From positions 617,797 to 681,796 of the forward strand of contig PBLD01000001.1 of the NCBI GenBank assembly GCA_002722255.1: a stretch of 64,000 nucleotides of DNA. Reading direction: 5' to 3'. Source of the stretch: Winogradskyella sp. (GTDB lineage Bacteria; Bacteroidota; Bacteroidia; Flavobacteriales; Flavobacteriaceae). The translations under genes were made by a program, and so were the position numbers. Under the pieces are notes generated by a model. The model was not told where the DNA came from, searched no databases, and was given only the letters and a program-made list of their open reading frames with translations. Numbering within the stretch: position 1 is the stretch's first letter; each line of letters opens with the position of its first letter. Shown in pieces: positions 17,385 to 26,527 of this stretch.

Positions 17385-18824
17385 TTATTTTACACTATAG
17401 CGTCTTAGGCCATAGTTTGTTTCATCGCGTTCTATGTATTCTAAAGAAATTTTACTGCCATTTTCTACAGGTTGCTTTAGCTTAGAACGATGAATATTTT
17501 CATATGTATCTACACTAATAGCTGTTCTGTTTTCAAGAGTTTCAAAGAGTTTAATGTCTTTAATTTTAGACATCCAGTCGTTTTGTACAACACCTTCAAA
17601 AACTTTAGATTTAGAACCACTTCCATAAGCAATAAAGCCTACAGGATTACCTGCAATATCTTTATTGTTTCTGTAGTTATCAGATAAAAAGCTCAATAAG
17701 GACATAAAAATTGAAGCCGTATACATATTGCCAATTTCTGAAGAAGCCAATTCGCCTTGTGCAATTCTTGAGTTTACAAAATCACTGTATAGCTTCGATT
17801 TATAGGCTTTTTTAGACCAATCTTTTGGGTCTGAATCTTCAGATTTGCCGATTTCATTTTCTAAGTCTTGCTGAAGGTTTGAATCTTTAATCCAATGTAA
17901 CCAATTGTTGAAAATGATACGTCTTCCATGAAAAGCATAAGGCAAATGGAATACAATATGCTGCCACTTTTCATTAAAATCTGTTGGCTTATTTTGGTCG
18001 AAATGTTCTAAGGCTTCAGTAATTCTATCGCTATAACAAGCATTAGAGAATTGACCATCAAAAACAGGCTCTTCTTTAAATACTTCAACAACTTCATTAC
18101 TATCTGACCAAAATTCAGAATTTGTGGTAGAAATGAACTTGGCAATCTTTTCGCTTGAAGCTTCTAAATCTAATTCACTTAAAATAGACTTTAGTAAATC
18201 TACTTTTTTGTAAGTACGTCTAGGTTTAAAGAAGTCTCCTTCACTCTTAAAAGCCACTCCCCAAACATCATTAATTGTAATGATAGAAGGCTTATGACTA
18301 ATTAATACTGCAACTGCACCAGCACCTTGAGTGTATTCTCCAGTAGAATTGATATCGTATTTAGACACATCTGAGGCGATGACAATGGCTTTTCTGCTTT
18401 GGTCTTGTTTAACCCAGTCAATACTATTTTGTAAAGCATCTACAGCACCAACACAGGCAAATGTTAAATCAACTACATCACAGTTTTTAAAGCTACGCTC
18501 GCCATAGGTTGCTGCTAATTCTTTTTCAACAATTTCTACAGCGTAAGTTGCTGTAGGTTTAGAACCGTCAATAGCACTTTCGGTACCTAGATACACACGA
18601 CCAATTTCATTTGGATCGATATTGTTTTGTGTAATTAAGTTGAGTAAGGCATTAGCCGCAAAGGTTGCAGCGTCTTCGCCAATGTTTGGTACTGCCATTT
18701 TTTGCAGACCAAGTCCTCTTTTTAATTTTTCTGCTTCAATACCTCTGGCTTCTGCCAAGTTATCCATTGTTACATAGAGTTGAGGTACATAAAATGCAAT
18801 AGCGTCAATTCCTGTTGCAGTCAT
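17385..18824 (-). CDS. Hydroxymethylglutaryl-CoA synthase
   Basis: The 479-residue thiolase-fold enzyme condenses acetyl-CoA with acetoacetyl-CoA to HMG-CoA, the entry to the mevalonate pathway of isoprenoid synthesis. The catalytic triad is readable: Glu82 in LGTESAIDGSKP, nucleophile Cys124 in DLTFACVGAVDAL, and a His in FHLPYAFHGRR. The length is slightly above the roughly 390-460 usual in bacteria. It lies in the minus-strand run behind the sufT-like gene (10 bases) and before the DUF2480 gene (3 bases), which is curious because no other mevalonate gene is nearby. A different acyl-CoA use cannot be excluded. Confidence 0.9.
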   Translation of the reverse strand: MTATGIDAIAFYVPQLYVTMDNLAEARGIEAEKLKRGLGLQKMAVPNIGEDAATFAANALLNLITQNNIDPNEIGRVYLGTESAIDGSKPTATYAVEIVEKELAATYGERSFKNCDVVDLTFACVGAVDALQNSIDWVKQDQSRKAIVIASDVSKYDINSTGEYTQGAGAVAVLISHKPSIITINDVWGVAFKSEGDFFKPRRTYKKVDLLKSILSELDLEASSEKIAKFISTTNSEFWSDSNEVVEVFKEEPVFDGQFSNACYSDRITEALEHFDQNKPTDFNEKWQHIVFHLPYAFHGRRIIFNNWLHWIKDSNLQQDLENEIGKSEDSDPKDWSKKAYKSKLYSDFVNSRIAQGELASSEIGNMYTASIFMSLLSFLSDNYRNNKDIAGNPVGFIAYGSGSKSKVFEGVVQNDWMSKIKDIKLFETLENRTAISVDTYENIHRSKLKQPVENGSKISLEYIERDETNYGLRRYSVK

Positions 18825-18834
18825 AAAAAATGTT

Positions 18835-19161
18835 TTATAGCATTCCTAATTCTAGTTTTGCTTCTTCGCTCATTAAGTCTTGAGACCAAGGTGGATCAAA
18901 GGTAATTTCTACTTCGGCATCTTTAACCTCGTTAATAGATTTTACTTTTTCTTCAACCTCTAAAGGAAGGGTTTCTGCTACAGGGCAGTTTGGTGTTGTT
19001 AAGGTCATTAAGATTTTTACTTCATAATCTTCATTAACAAAAACATCATATATTAATCCTAATTCGTAGATGTCTACAGGAATTTCAGGATCGAAAATTG
19101 TTTTTAATACACGAACAATTTTATCGCCCAAAACATTTGTGTCTATTGTTGTTTCGCTCAT
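18835..19161 (-). CDS. SufT-like (DUF59/MIP18) Fe-S cluster assembly protein
   Basis: The 108-residue MIP18-family protein has the conserved DPEIPVDIYELGLIYDV segment and the functional Cys in LTTPNCPVAETLP. Proteins of this kind help mature Fe-S proteins along with SufBCD. It lies one base after sufE, which supports a role in the SUF pathway. The length is typical of the stand-alone domain. Confidence 0.92.
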   Translation of the reverse strand: MSETTIDTNVLGDKIVRVLKTIFDPEIPVDIYELGLIYDVFVNEDYEVKILMTLTTPNCPVAETLPLEVEEKVKSINEVKDAEVEITFDPPWSQDLMSEEAKLELGML

Positions 19162-19162
19162 C

Positions 19163-19585
19163 TTAATTCAACTGTGTTTGGTATGCAATGGCATACATTT
19201 TTAATTGTTTTATCATGCTAACTAATCCATTAGCTCTTGTAGGAGATAAGTGGTCTTTAAGTCCTATTTTGTCAATAAAATCGGTGTTAGCTTCTATAAT
19301 ATCTTTTGGGTGTTGATTAGAAAACACTCTAATTAAAATAGCAATGATGCCTTTAGTGATAATGGCATCACTATCTGCAGTAAAAGCTACTTTATCGTCG
19401 TTCATTTCGGCATGTACCCAAACTTTGCTTTGGCACCCTTTTATGATGTGATCTTCGGTTTTGTATTGTTCATCAATTAAAGGAAGTGTTTTTCCTAAGT
19501 CTATCATATATTGATAGCGTTCTTCCCAATCTTCAAACATAGAAAACTCATCTATAATTTCGTTTTGAATCTCTTCAATAGTCAT
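19163..19585 (-). CDS. sufE: Cysteine desulfuration protein SufE
   Basis: SufE accepts persulfide sulfur from SufS and stimulates it. The sequence shows the SufE signature EEIQNEIIDEFSMFEDWEERY, the active-site Cys in IKGCQSKVWV and the C-terminal LSPTRANGL helix. An in-frame ATG at 19597 would add four residues (MNLI). I prefer the ATG at 19585 (MTIEEIQ, 140 residues), because relatives usually begin there and a -7 element TAACTTTG ends only 6 bases before the upstream ATG, leaving no leader. It lies one base from the sufT-like gene. Confidence 0.93.
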   Translation of the reverse strand: MTIEEIQNEIIDEFSMFEDWEERYQYMIDLGKTLPLIDEQYKTEDHIIKGCQSKVWVHAEMNDDKVAFTADSDAIITKGIIAILIRVFSNQHPKDIIEANTDFIDKIGLKDHLSPTRANGLVSMIKQLKMYAIAYQTQLN

Positions 19586-19603
19586 AATCAAATTCATTTA
19601 AAA

Positions 19604-19611
19604 CAAAGTTA
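19604..19611 (-). promoter_or_regulatory. Putative -7 element before sufE (TAACTTTG)
   Basis: The minus strand reads TAACTTTG, a perfect TAnnTTTG match between the META-domain gene and sufE. It suggests sufE, the sufT-like gene and the genes behind them have their own promoter apart from sufABCDS. Confidence 0.5.
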
Positions 19612-19619
19612 CAAAATAG

Positions 19620-20453
19620 CTACTGTTTAGTTGCTATTTCTACCATTGATAATATCTTATTAACTATTGATACTATTTCTTTTGGAGGATTACCATGATC
19701 AAAAGTAGGTGTCATCATTTCTACATCTCCCTTTATAACAGATAATGTTGCGTGAGGTGCTCCATCGTGTAGGCGCGTATCTGTAGGTGCTTTTAATAAG
19801 TCTAAATTTTCTACTATTGAATTGCTGAGCATGTTCTTAAGCATTTTCCAATCTTCTGCATTGCATGCATAAGTACTTAGGTTTTTTAAACTTCTTTCTT
19901 TTGAAATTTTTATTTGTGTTTTTGAAATTTCAATATGTTTGAATGATCCTCTAGTTGAGGTTTCATAGATAACAACGAACTTTTTGTAATTATCTCCTAC
20001 AATACTGTTTTTACCAGGCCTTGAGGCTTCATTTTTTGTTGCTCTAAAAAGTTCAGAATCTTCATTTGAAAAAATAAGTGTGTCATTTTTTACAACAAAT
20101 GATTTGGTCTCGTTTAAAGCTTTTATGAAATCTCTTTCTAAGATGTTAGAGTCTGGTTCACAGAACTTTTTAGAAGTTGCTATTGGACCAAATTTAATAG
20201 TGTTTTCTTTGACTGTATAATTCCCAAAAAAGGTATTACAGCCAGAAAAGCCTGAGGCATGATTTATTGAGTCATTAAAGGTTATCGTGAGTCCTTCATA
20301 CGATATGTCCGTGGCTTCTAATTGACTAATGCTATAGGTTCCTGATAGGCTAGATTGTGCCATATTCTCTTTTTGTTCAGTCACTGTTGACTTAGCAGAA
20401 TTGCAAGATCCTGTAAGTGTAACTAAAGTAAGAATACTTAGTAAAAATTTCAT
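19620..20453 (-). CDS. META domain lipoprotein
   Basis: The 277-residue protein has a lipoprotein signal with lipobox LTGSC at about residue 17, so it is probably exported and lipid-anchored. Residues about 35-145 form a META/HslJ-like domain: LSGTYSISQLEATDI, then SGFSGCNTFFGNY, and a later Cys in KKFCEPDSN that may pair with the first. The C-terminal half contains a second, uncharacterised domain with THPHATL-like sequence (DGAPHATLSVI) and TFDHGNPPKEI. META proteins include heat-shock and adhesion-related proteins; the function here is unknown. It is placed between sufS and sufE with an 88-base gap upstream, so it may have a separate promoter. Confidence 0.85.
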   Translation of the reverse strand: MKFLLSILTLVTLTGSCNSAKSTVTEQKENMAQSSLSGTYSISQLEATDISYEGLTITFNDSINHASGFSGCNTFFGNYTVKENTIKFGPIATSKKFCEPDSNILERDFIKALNETKSFVVKNDTLIFSNEDSELFRATKNEASRPGKNSIVGDNYKKFVVIYETSTRGSFKHIEISKTQIKISKERSLKNLSTYACNAEDWKMLKNMLSNSIVENLDLLKAPTDTRLHDGAPHATLSVIKGDVEMMTPTFDHGNPPKEIVSIVNKILSMVEIATKQ

Positions 20454-20541
20454 AAATAACGATTTTATTAAACTAAGTTACACTTTTGATGCCAAACTCT
20501 GGATAATTAGGCGTATAAGTATTTCTATACTTTAATAAAAT

Positions 20542-21780
20542 TTAGGATAACATCATTACAGCCTTCTTTAAGGAAGCAATAAAAGTGTCGATTTCTTCCT
20601 TGGTATTATAGAACATAAATGATGCTCGTACTGTTCCTGGTATTTTAAAATAATCCATTATCGGTTGCGCACAATGATGACCTGTGCGGACAGCAATACC
20701 CATTTTGTCTAAAATAGTACCAATATCGTAAGGGTGAATATTGCCAACATTAAAAGATATTACTGATGTTTTGTGTCTAGATGTGCCATAAATTTTTACA
20801 CCTTCAATGGCTTGTAGTTTAGAGGTAGCGTATTCCAGCAGCTCGTTTTCGTAATTGGCCAGAGTATTAAAGCCAACTGTATTCATGTAATCCAGAGCTG
20901 CGCCAAAAGCAATTCCACCACAAATATTAGGTGTTCCCGCTTCAAATTTATGAGGTAAATCAGCGTATGTAGTTTTTTCGAATGTTACTTCGGCAATCAT
21001 TTCGCCTCCTCCTTGGTAAGGAGGTAATTTCTTTAACCATTCTTCTTTTCCATAGAGCATTCCAATGCCAGTTGGACCACACATTTTGTGAGCGGAACAC
21101 ACATAGAAATCTACATTTAATTCTTGTACATTGGCTTTAATGTGCGGAGCAGCTTGTGCGCCATCAACCAAAACAGCTGCACCAACGTCATGAGCTTTTT
21201 CTATTATGGTCTCAATAGGATTTATTGTACCAAGAGCATTAGAAACATGGTTGACAAAAACAAGTTTGGTATTAGGGTTTAAAAGCTTTTCAAATTCTGA
21301 AATTACTAATTCACCATCAGTATTCATAGGAATTACTTTGAGAATTGCACCTGTGCGTTCGCAAAGCATTTGCCATGGTACAATATTACTGTGGTGTTCT
21401 AAAGCAGAGACAATGATTTCATCTCCTTTTTTTAATAATGAAGAAAAACCATTAGCAACTAAATTAATACCATGCGTTGTTCCAGAAGTAAAAATTATTT
21501 CGTGAGACTGCTTAGCATTAAAATGCTTTTGAATTTTTATTCGTGCTTGCTCATAAGCATCGGTAGCTTCTTGGCTTAACGCATGAACTCCTCTGTGAAT
21601 ATTAGCATTGTAACCAGAGTAGTAGTCTACAATAACATCAATTACCTGTTGAGGTGTTTGCGATGTTGCTGCATTATCCAAATATATTAAAGGCTTGCCA
21701 TTAACTTCTCTCTTAAGAATAGGGAAATCCTTTCTTACTTGTTTTACATCGAGAGTGGTATGGCTTAAGACTTTATTCAT
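20542..21780 (-). CDS. sufS: Cysteine desulfurase SufS
   Basis: This 412-residue class V aminotransferase-fold PLP enzyme removes sulfur from L-cysteine as a persulfide for Fe-S assembly. The PLP-binding Lys lies in VCSAHKMCGPTG, and the active-site Cys loop is RTGHHCAQP, typical of group II (SufS) enzymes that need SufE. The N-terminal YLDNAATSQTP motif is complete. The start abuts the sufD stop directly, so translation is probably coupled within the suf operon. Confidence 0.97.
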   Translation of the reverse strand: MNKVLSHTTLDVKQVRKDFPILKREVNGKPLIYLDNAATSQTPQQVIDVIVDYYSGYNANIHRGVHALSQEATDAYEQARIKIQKHFNAKQSHEIIFTSGTTHGINLVANGFSSLLKKGDEIIVSALEHHSNIVPWQMLCERTGAILKVIPMNTDGELVISEFEKLLNPNTKLVFVNHVSNALGTINPIETIIEKAHDVGAAVLVDGAQAAPHIKANVQELNVDFYVCSAHKMCGPTGIGMLYGKEEWLKKLPPYQGGGEMIAEVTFEKTTYADLPHKFEAGTPNICGGIAFGAALDYMNTVGFNTLANYENELLEYATSKLQAIEGVKIYGTSRHKTSVISFNVGNIHPYDIGTILDKMGIAVRTGHHCAQPIMDYFKIPGTVRASFMFYNTKEEIDTFIASLKKAVMMLS

Positions 21781-23094
21781 TTATAAATCAAACCCAATAT
21801 TTACACCAAGCTTATTGGCAATTATTTTGGTAATTCTATTTTTTATTTCTGGAATTTTTACAGAGTCTAAAACGTTATTACTAAACGCAAACATTAATAA
21901 ACCTCTTGCTTCCTTTTCTGGAATACCACGAGATCTTAAATAGAACATTGCACTTTCGTCTAACTGCCCAATTGTACAACCGTGAGAACACTTTACATCA
22001 TCTGCAAAAATCTCTAATTGAGGTTTTGTGTTTATAGTAGCTTTATCGCTTAATAAAATATTGTTATTAGCCTGAAAAGCATCAGTTTTCTGAGCCTCTT
22101 TTTCAACTAAAACCTTACCGTTAAATACACCTGTTGCGCTATCGCCAAATATACCTTTGTAATCTTGGTGACTCTCGCAATTTGGCTCAATATGGTGTAC
22201 TAAAGTATTATGGTCTACATGCTGTTTGTTACCAATTATGGTAATACCTTTCATAGTAGAATCTATACGCTCTCCGTTTTGATAGAAGTTAAGGTTGTTT
22301 CTTATAATTTTTCCTCCAAAAGAAAAGGTATGCACCTTAGCGATACTCTCTTGCTTTTGATTAATGAAAGTGCTATCTATTAACGAAGCAGTTTCTCTGT
22401 CGTTTTGAATTTTGTAATAATCTACGATAGCACGTTTGTTGGCAAAAATCTCAGTTACAGAGTTGGTTAAAACAGGATTGTCTGTTAAACTCTGGTGACG
22501 TTCTATTATCTGAACATGAGAATTTTCATCAACCACAACTAAGTTTCTAGGTTGAAGCATTAAAGCTGCTTCATTACCAGTAGAAAAATGTAAAATCTGA
22601 ATTGGCTTTTCAACCAGTTTGTTTTTAGGTATATGAATGTAAGCTCCTTCTGCAGAGAATGCTGTGTTTAATGAAGACAAACCATCTTTTGATGCTATTT
22701 TATTAAAATAATTTTCAATAACCAACCTATATTTTGGTTTGCTAAGGGCAGCAGACATTAAACAAACATCTATACCATCATGTGTGGTTTGAGATAAGTG
22801 CGAAGAATATTTACCATCGATAAATACAATTTTGTATGAATCGATATCATGAATAAAATACTTCTTAACGTCTTTAAATTCTAAAGCGTCTTCGTGTTTA
22901 GGAAACACACTATAATCATGCTTTAATACTGAATTTAATGAAGTGTACTTCCAAGCCTCTTGGCGCTTGGTTGGAAACCCTTCATTTTCAAAATGTTTTA
23001 TAGCCTCAGTTCTAATATCATGGACAGGCGAATCTACATCGACTGTATCTTCGAATGCCATAAATGAGGAAACTAACTTTTCTTTTAATTCCAT
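21781..23094 (-). CDS. sufD: Fe-S cluster assembly scaffold SufD
   Basis: The 437-residue SufBD-family protein forms the SufB-SufC2-SufD scaffold on which Fe-S clusters are built. The SufD core shows EIFADDVKCSHGCTIGQLDE with the functional His-containing KCSHG segment and YLRSRGIPEKEARGLL near the C-terminus. It lies 12 bases after sufC and directly before sufS. The length is normal. Confidence 0.97.
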   Translation of the reverse strand: MELKEKLVSSFMAFEDTVDVDSPVHDIRTEAIKHFENEGFPTKRQEAWKYTSLNSVLKHDYSVFPKHEDALEFKDVKKYFIHDIDSYKIVFIDGKYSSHLSQTTHDGIDVCLMSAALSKPKYRLVIENYFNKIASKDGLSSLNTAFSAEGAYIHIPKNKLVEKPIQILHFSTGNEAALMLQPRNLVVVDENSHVQIIERHQSLTDNPVLTNSVTEIFANKRAIVDYYKIQNDRETASLIDSTFINQKQESIAKVHTFSFGGKIIRNNLNFYQNGERIDSTMKGITIIGNKQHVDHNTLVHHIEPNCESHQDYKGIFGDSATGVFNGKVLVEKEAQKTDAFQANNNILLSDKATINTKPQLEIFADDVKCSHGCTIGQLDESAMFYLRSRGIPEKEARGLLMFAFSNNVLDSVKIPEIKNRITKIIANKLGVNIGFDL

Positions 23095-23106
23095 TTAGCT
23101 TATAAA

Positions 23107-23859
23107 TTAAGCGTTTACTTCTTCTTTAATCCAATCGTAGCCTTTGGCCTCTAACTCGTGTGCTAGTTCCTTAGAACCAGACTTAACAATTTTGCCATTG
23201 TGTAATACGTGTACAAAATCTGGAACGATATAATCTAATAATCTTTGGTAATGAGTAATGACAATAACAGCATTATCCTTAGATTTTAGTTTGTTTACAC
23301 CATTGGCAACAATTCTTAAAGCATCGATATCCAGGCCAGAATCTGTTTCGTCAAGGATAGCAAGTTTTGGTTCTAACATTGCCATCTGAAAAATTTCGTT
23401 ACGTTTTTTCTCACCACCAGAAAATCCTTCGTTTAAAGAACGTGATAAAAATTTACGGTCTATTTCTAAAAGTTCAGACTTTTCACGAATCATCTTAAGC
23501 ATTTCGTTAGCAGGCATATCTTCTAAGCCTTGAGCTTTTCGAGTTTCATTAATTGCTGTTTTCATAAAGTTAGTTACACTAACTCCAGGAATTTCTACAG
23601 GATATTGAAATGAAAGGAAAATGCCCTTGTGAGCTCGTTCTTCTGCAGCTAATTCGTCAATGTTTTCACCTTCAAGTAAAATTTCACCTTCTTCAACTTC
23701 ATACTCTTCTTTACCAGCAATGACTGAGGCTAATGTACTTTTACCAGAACCATTAGGTCCCATAATAGCATGTACTTCGCCAGGTTTAACTTCGAGATTA
23801 ATACCTTTTAAGATTGCTTTATCTTCTACGCTTGCGTGTAAGTTGTTTATCTTTAACAT
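23107..23859 (-). CDS. sufC: Fe-S assembly ATPase SufC
   Basis: The 250-residue ABC ATPase drives the conformational change of the SufBCD scaffold. It has Walker [10 protein letters not shown], signature SGGEKKRNE, Walker [13 protein letters not shown] (the Asp-Glu-Thr-Asp form usual in SufC) and a switch His in ITHYQRLL. It is 4 bases downstream of a small lipoprotein gene that separates it from sufB, and 12 bases before sufD. Confidence 0.97.
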   Translation of the reverse strand: MLKINNLHASVEDKAILKGINLEVKPGEVHAIMGPNGSGKSTLASVIAGKEEYEVEEGEILLEGENIDELAAEERAHKGIFLSFQYPVEIPGVSVTNFMKTAINETRKAQGLEDMPANEMLKMIREKSELLEIDRKFLSRSLNEGFSGGEKKRNEIFQMAMLEPKLAILDETDSGLDIDALRIVANGVNKLKSKDNAVIVITHYQRLLDYIVPDFVHVLHNGKIVKSGSKELAHELEAKGYDWIKEEVNA

Positions 23860-23863
23860 TGTC

Positions 23864-24280
23864 TTAGTTTGATAATTTTATAACGTCTTCTTTGTTTGGG
23901 TTTGGTTTTTCTACCTTCAAGACTTCTTTAATTTCTAAGGCTTGTTCCCACTTAATATTTGGATTTGTATTTTTAATTTTTTTTACTCTAACTGTAACAG
24001 GGACAGAGGTGTATTTGTGTTCTTTAAAAGGTTGCACTTCCTTGTTAAGTTGATGCATATTATCATCTACAACTACCGAGTAAATTGTACCATTTGGTGA
24101 CTCAAAGACTGCGGCATTTTGGTCAGCATCGAATACAAATTCGCCTTTGATAGTTATGTAGCCATCATTTTGGTCGTAAGATTTAGCTCTGTTTTCTTCT
24201 AATGTCGGTTCGGTTTTAGTATTGTCCTTACAACTCATAAAACTTACCATAGCCAGTAAAATGAATACAATTTTTTTCAT
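23864..24280 (-). CDS. Small lipoprotein inside the suf operon
   Basis: The 138-residue protein begins [20 protein letters not shown], a lipoprotein signal with lipobox SFMSC. The mature part is charged and has no recognisable domain; segments such as [21 protein letters not shown] suggest a small beta-rich fold. It sits 4 bases from both sufB and sufC, so it must be cotranscribed with the SUF genes, yet an exported lipoprotein has no obvious place in cytoplasmic cluster assembly. The function is unknown. Confidence 0.8.
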   Translation of the reverse strand: MKKIVFILLAMVSFMSCKDNTKTEPTLEENRAKSYDQNDGYITIKGEFVFDADQNAAVFESPNGTIYSVVVDDNMHQLNKEVQPFKEHKYTSVPVTVRVKKIKNTNPNIKWEQALEIKEVLKVEKPNPNKEDVIKLSN

Positions 24281-24284
24281 AACC

Positions 24285-25733
24285 TTATCCTACAGAGCCT
24301 TCTAAGCTGATTTCTAATAATTTTTGAGCCTCAACTGCAAACTCCATCGGAAGCTTATTTAGTACCTCTTTACTAAATCCATTAACAATTAAAGCAATTG
24401 CTTTTTCAGTGTCTATACCACGTTGGTTACAATAAAAAATCTGGTCTTCACCAATTTTGCTTGTTGTAGCTTCGTGCTCAATTTGTGCAGTTTTGTTTTT
24501 AGCTTCTATGTACGGAAATGTATGTGCACCACACTCGTTACCCATCAATAAACTATCACACTGTGAGAAGTTACGAGCATTTTCTGCTCTTGGGCTTATT
24601 TGCACTAAACCTCTGTATGAATTTTGTGACTTTCCTGCAGAGATACCTTTTGAGATAATGGTTGACTTGGTATTCTTACCTAAATGAATCATTTTGGTAC
24701 CTGTGTCTGCTTGCTGAAAATTGTTAGTAACAGCAATAGAATAAAATTCGCCTACAGAGTTATCTCCTTTAAGTACACAGCTTGGGTATTTCCATGTTAC
24801 AGCAGAACCGGTTTCTACCTGTGTCCAAGAAATTTTTGCATTATTCTCGCACAATCCACGTTTGGTAACAAAGTTGAAAACCCCTCCTTTACCTTCAGCA
24901 TTTCCTGGGAACCAGTTTTGTACAGTAGAGTACTTTATTTCGGCATCTTCTAAAGCAATTAGCTCTACAACAGCTGCGTGCAATTGATTCTCGTCTCTGC
25001 TTGGTGCAGTACAACCTTCAAGGTAACTTACGTAACTTCCTTCGTCTGCAATAACAAGCGTTCTTTCAAACTGACCAGTTCCTGCTTGGTTAATACGGAA
25101 ATAGGTAGAAAGTTCCATTGGGCAACGCACTCCTTTAGGAATGTAGCAAAATGAACCATCACTAAATACTGCTGAGTTTAAAGCCGCATAGAAATTGTCT
25201 TTCTGCGGAACAACAGTACCAATATATTTCTTTACAAGTTCTGGATGCTCTTTAATAGCCTCAGAGATACTCATAAAGATGATGCCCTTTTCAGCAAGTG
25301 TTTCTTTAAAAGTTGTAGCTACAGACACTGAATCTACTACTACATCCATGGCAACACCAGCTAATTTCTTTTGCTCATCTAGGGAAATACCAAGTTTCTC
25401 AAAAGTAGCTAATAACTCTGGGTCTACTTCGTCTAAGCTGTTGTATTTTGGTTTACTGTTTGGAGCTGAATAATACGAAATTGCCTGAAAATCTGGCTTT
25501 TCGTAATTAACGTTAGCCCAATCAGGCTCTTCCATATCTTGCCACACCTTAAAAGCTTCAAGTCTCCATTCGGTCATCCATTCTGGTTCTTCTTTCTTCT
25601 TGGAGATAGCTTTTATAATATCTTCGTTAAGTCCATTAGGAAAGGTTTCAGATTCTATATCTGTATAAAAACCATATTCATATTCTTTGGTTTTTAATTC
25701 TTCTCTTAAATCGTCTTCAGTATACTTACTCAT
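24285..25733 (-). CDS. sufB: Fe-S cluster assembly scaffold SufB
   Basis: This 482-residue protein is the principal scaffold of the SUF system. It shows the SufB signature region from [24 protein letters not shown] sequence ([13 protein letters not shown]), [35 protein letters not shown], and the C-terminal [16 protein letters not shown] with conserved Glu and Cys. It follows sufA by 9 bases. The length is typical (about 480). Confidence 0.97.
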   Translation of the reverse strand: MSKYTEDDLREELKTKEYEYGFYTDIESETFPNGLNEDIIKAISKKKEEPEWMTEWRLEAFKVWQDMEEPDWANVNYEKPDFQAISYYSAPNSKPKYNSLDEVDPELLATFEKLGISLDEQKKLAGVAMDVVVDSVSVATTFKETLAEKGIIFMSISEAIKEHPELVKKYIGTVVPQKDNFYAALNSAVFSDGSFCYIPKGVRCPMELSTYFRINQAGTGQFERTLVIADEGSYVSYLEGCTAPSRDENQLHAAVVELIALEDAEIKYSTVQNWFPGNAEGKGGVFNFVTKRGLCENNAKISWTQVETGSAVTWKYPSCVLKGDNSVGEFYSIAVTNNFQQADTGTKMIHLGKNTKSTIISKGISAGKSQNSYRGLVQISPRAENARNFSQCDSLLMGNECGAHTFPYIEAKNKTAQIEHEATTSKIGEDQIFYCNQRGIDTEKAIALIVNGFSKEVLNKLPMEFAVEAQKLLEISLEGSVG

Positions 25734-25742
25734 TGCTTGTTT

Positions 25743-26072
25743 TTATAATGAAAATGATTCGCCACAACCACATGTTCTGTTGGCGTTAGGATTATTAAAT
25801 ACAAATCCGGTTCCGTTTAATCCTCCTGAATATTCTAAAGTAGTGCCAATAAGGTACAGGAAACTCTTTTTGTCAACAATGATTTTTACTCCATTGTCTT
25901 CAAAAACTTTATCTCCGTCAATTTGCTCTTTATCAAATTTTAAATCATATGATAAACCAGAGCACCCACCACTTTTAACACCAACTCTAACATAATCGGT
26001 ATCAGGATTATAACCGTCATCATTCATTAGTTCGATGACTTTTTTCTTTGCTTGTTCAGAAACTTTAATCAT
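25743..26072 (-). CDS. sufA: A-type Fe-S carrier (SufA/ErpA/IscA family)
   Basis: The 109-residue HesB-family carrier has the three conserved cysteines: one in SGGCSGLSYDL and two in TCGCGESFSL at the C-terminus. It transfers assembled clusters to apoproteins. It is the first gene of the suf run, with a TATATTTG element 31 bases upstream. Family members are hard to tell apart by sequence alone; the SUF context supports the sufA name. Confidence 0.93.
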   Translation of the reverse strand: MIKVSEQAKKKVIELMNDDGYNPDTDYVRVGVKSGGCSGLSYDLKFDKEQIDGDKVFEDNGVKIIVDKKSFLYLIGTTLEYSGGLNGTGFVFNNPNANRTCGCGESFSL

Positions 26073-26103
26073 ATATTAAAGCAGATTAATTCTAAATTGA
26101 ATG

Positions 26104-26111
26104 CAAATATA
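26104..26111 (-). promoter_or_regulatory. Putative -7 element of the suf operon (TATATTTG)
   Basis: The minus strand reads TATATTTG, a perfect TAnnTTTG match 31 bases upstream of sufA. It would drive sufA-sufB-lipoprotein-sufC-sufD-sufS. No strong -33 element is visible. Confidence 0.55.
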
Positions 26112-26183
26112 CGATTTAACTAAGGTTTAACCATACTAACTAACATTATATTAGCATATGATTTAATAGAGTTTTCTTATAGA

Positions 26184-26420
26184 TTAAGAAAATTTGGGTT
26201 TATTAGTTTGAAGCTTAAGATGAAATAATTGCCTTAGTGTAGTTTGTATGTGCTTATTGGATACGCTTAAATCCTCAAAATTACCGCTGGCATCTGTTTT
26301 TACAACAGTGTTACAGTGAGAACAGGTTAATTCAGCTGTTTGGTCAGAGTTTGTTTTAGACTTCACATAATTATGACCAAACACAGCACAGGGCAATGCT
26401 TTGCTTGTGGTAGATTTCAT
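26184..26420 (-). CDS. Small CxxC zinc-ribbon-like protein, paralogue 1
   Basis: The 78-residue protein has a Cys followed by FGHNY at 11-18 and a CSHC pair at about 33-36, then an acidic G-N-F motif. The layout (C-x3-GH, about 15-20 residues, CxxC, GxF/GxL) is shared with the two proteins at 32302 and 32618 and resembles small prophage-type zinc-ribbon proteins of the DUF1660 kind. One Cys, one His and CxxC could form one zinc site. It stands alone between sufA and the MbnH-like gene. The function is unknown. Confidence 0.65.
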   Translation of the reverse strand: MKSTTSKALPCAVFGHNYVKSKTNSDQTAELTCSHCNTVVKTDASGNFEDLSVSNKHIQTTLRQLFHLKLQTNKPKFS

Positions 26421-26527
26421 TTAATAAGATTTGGGACTGAAAATGTAAGTAAAATGAAAGTAAGAAAATGATTAAACTCACTATTTTTCGATGAAAAACA
26501 CCTAAAAACAAGAATAAACTTACAAAT

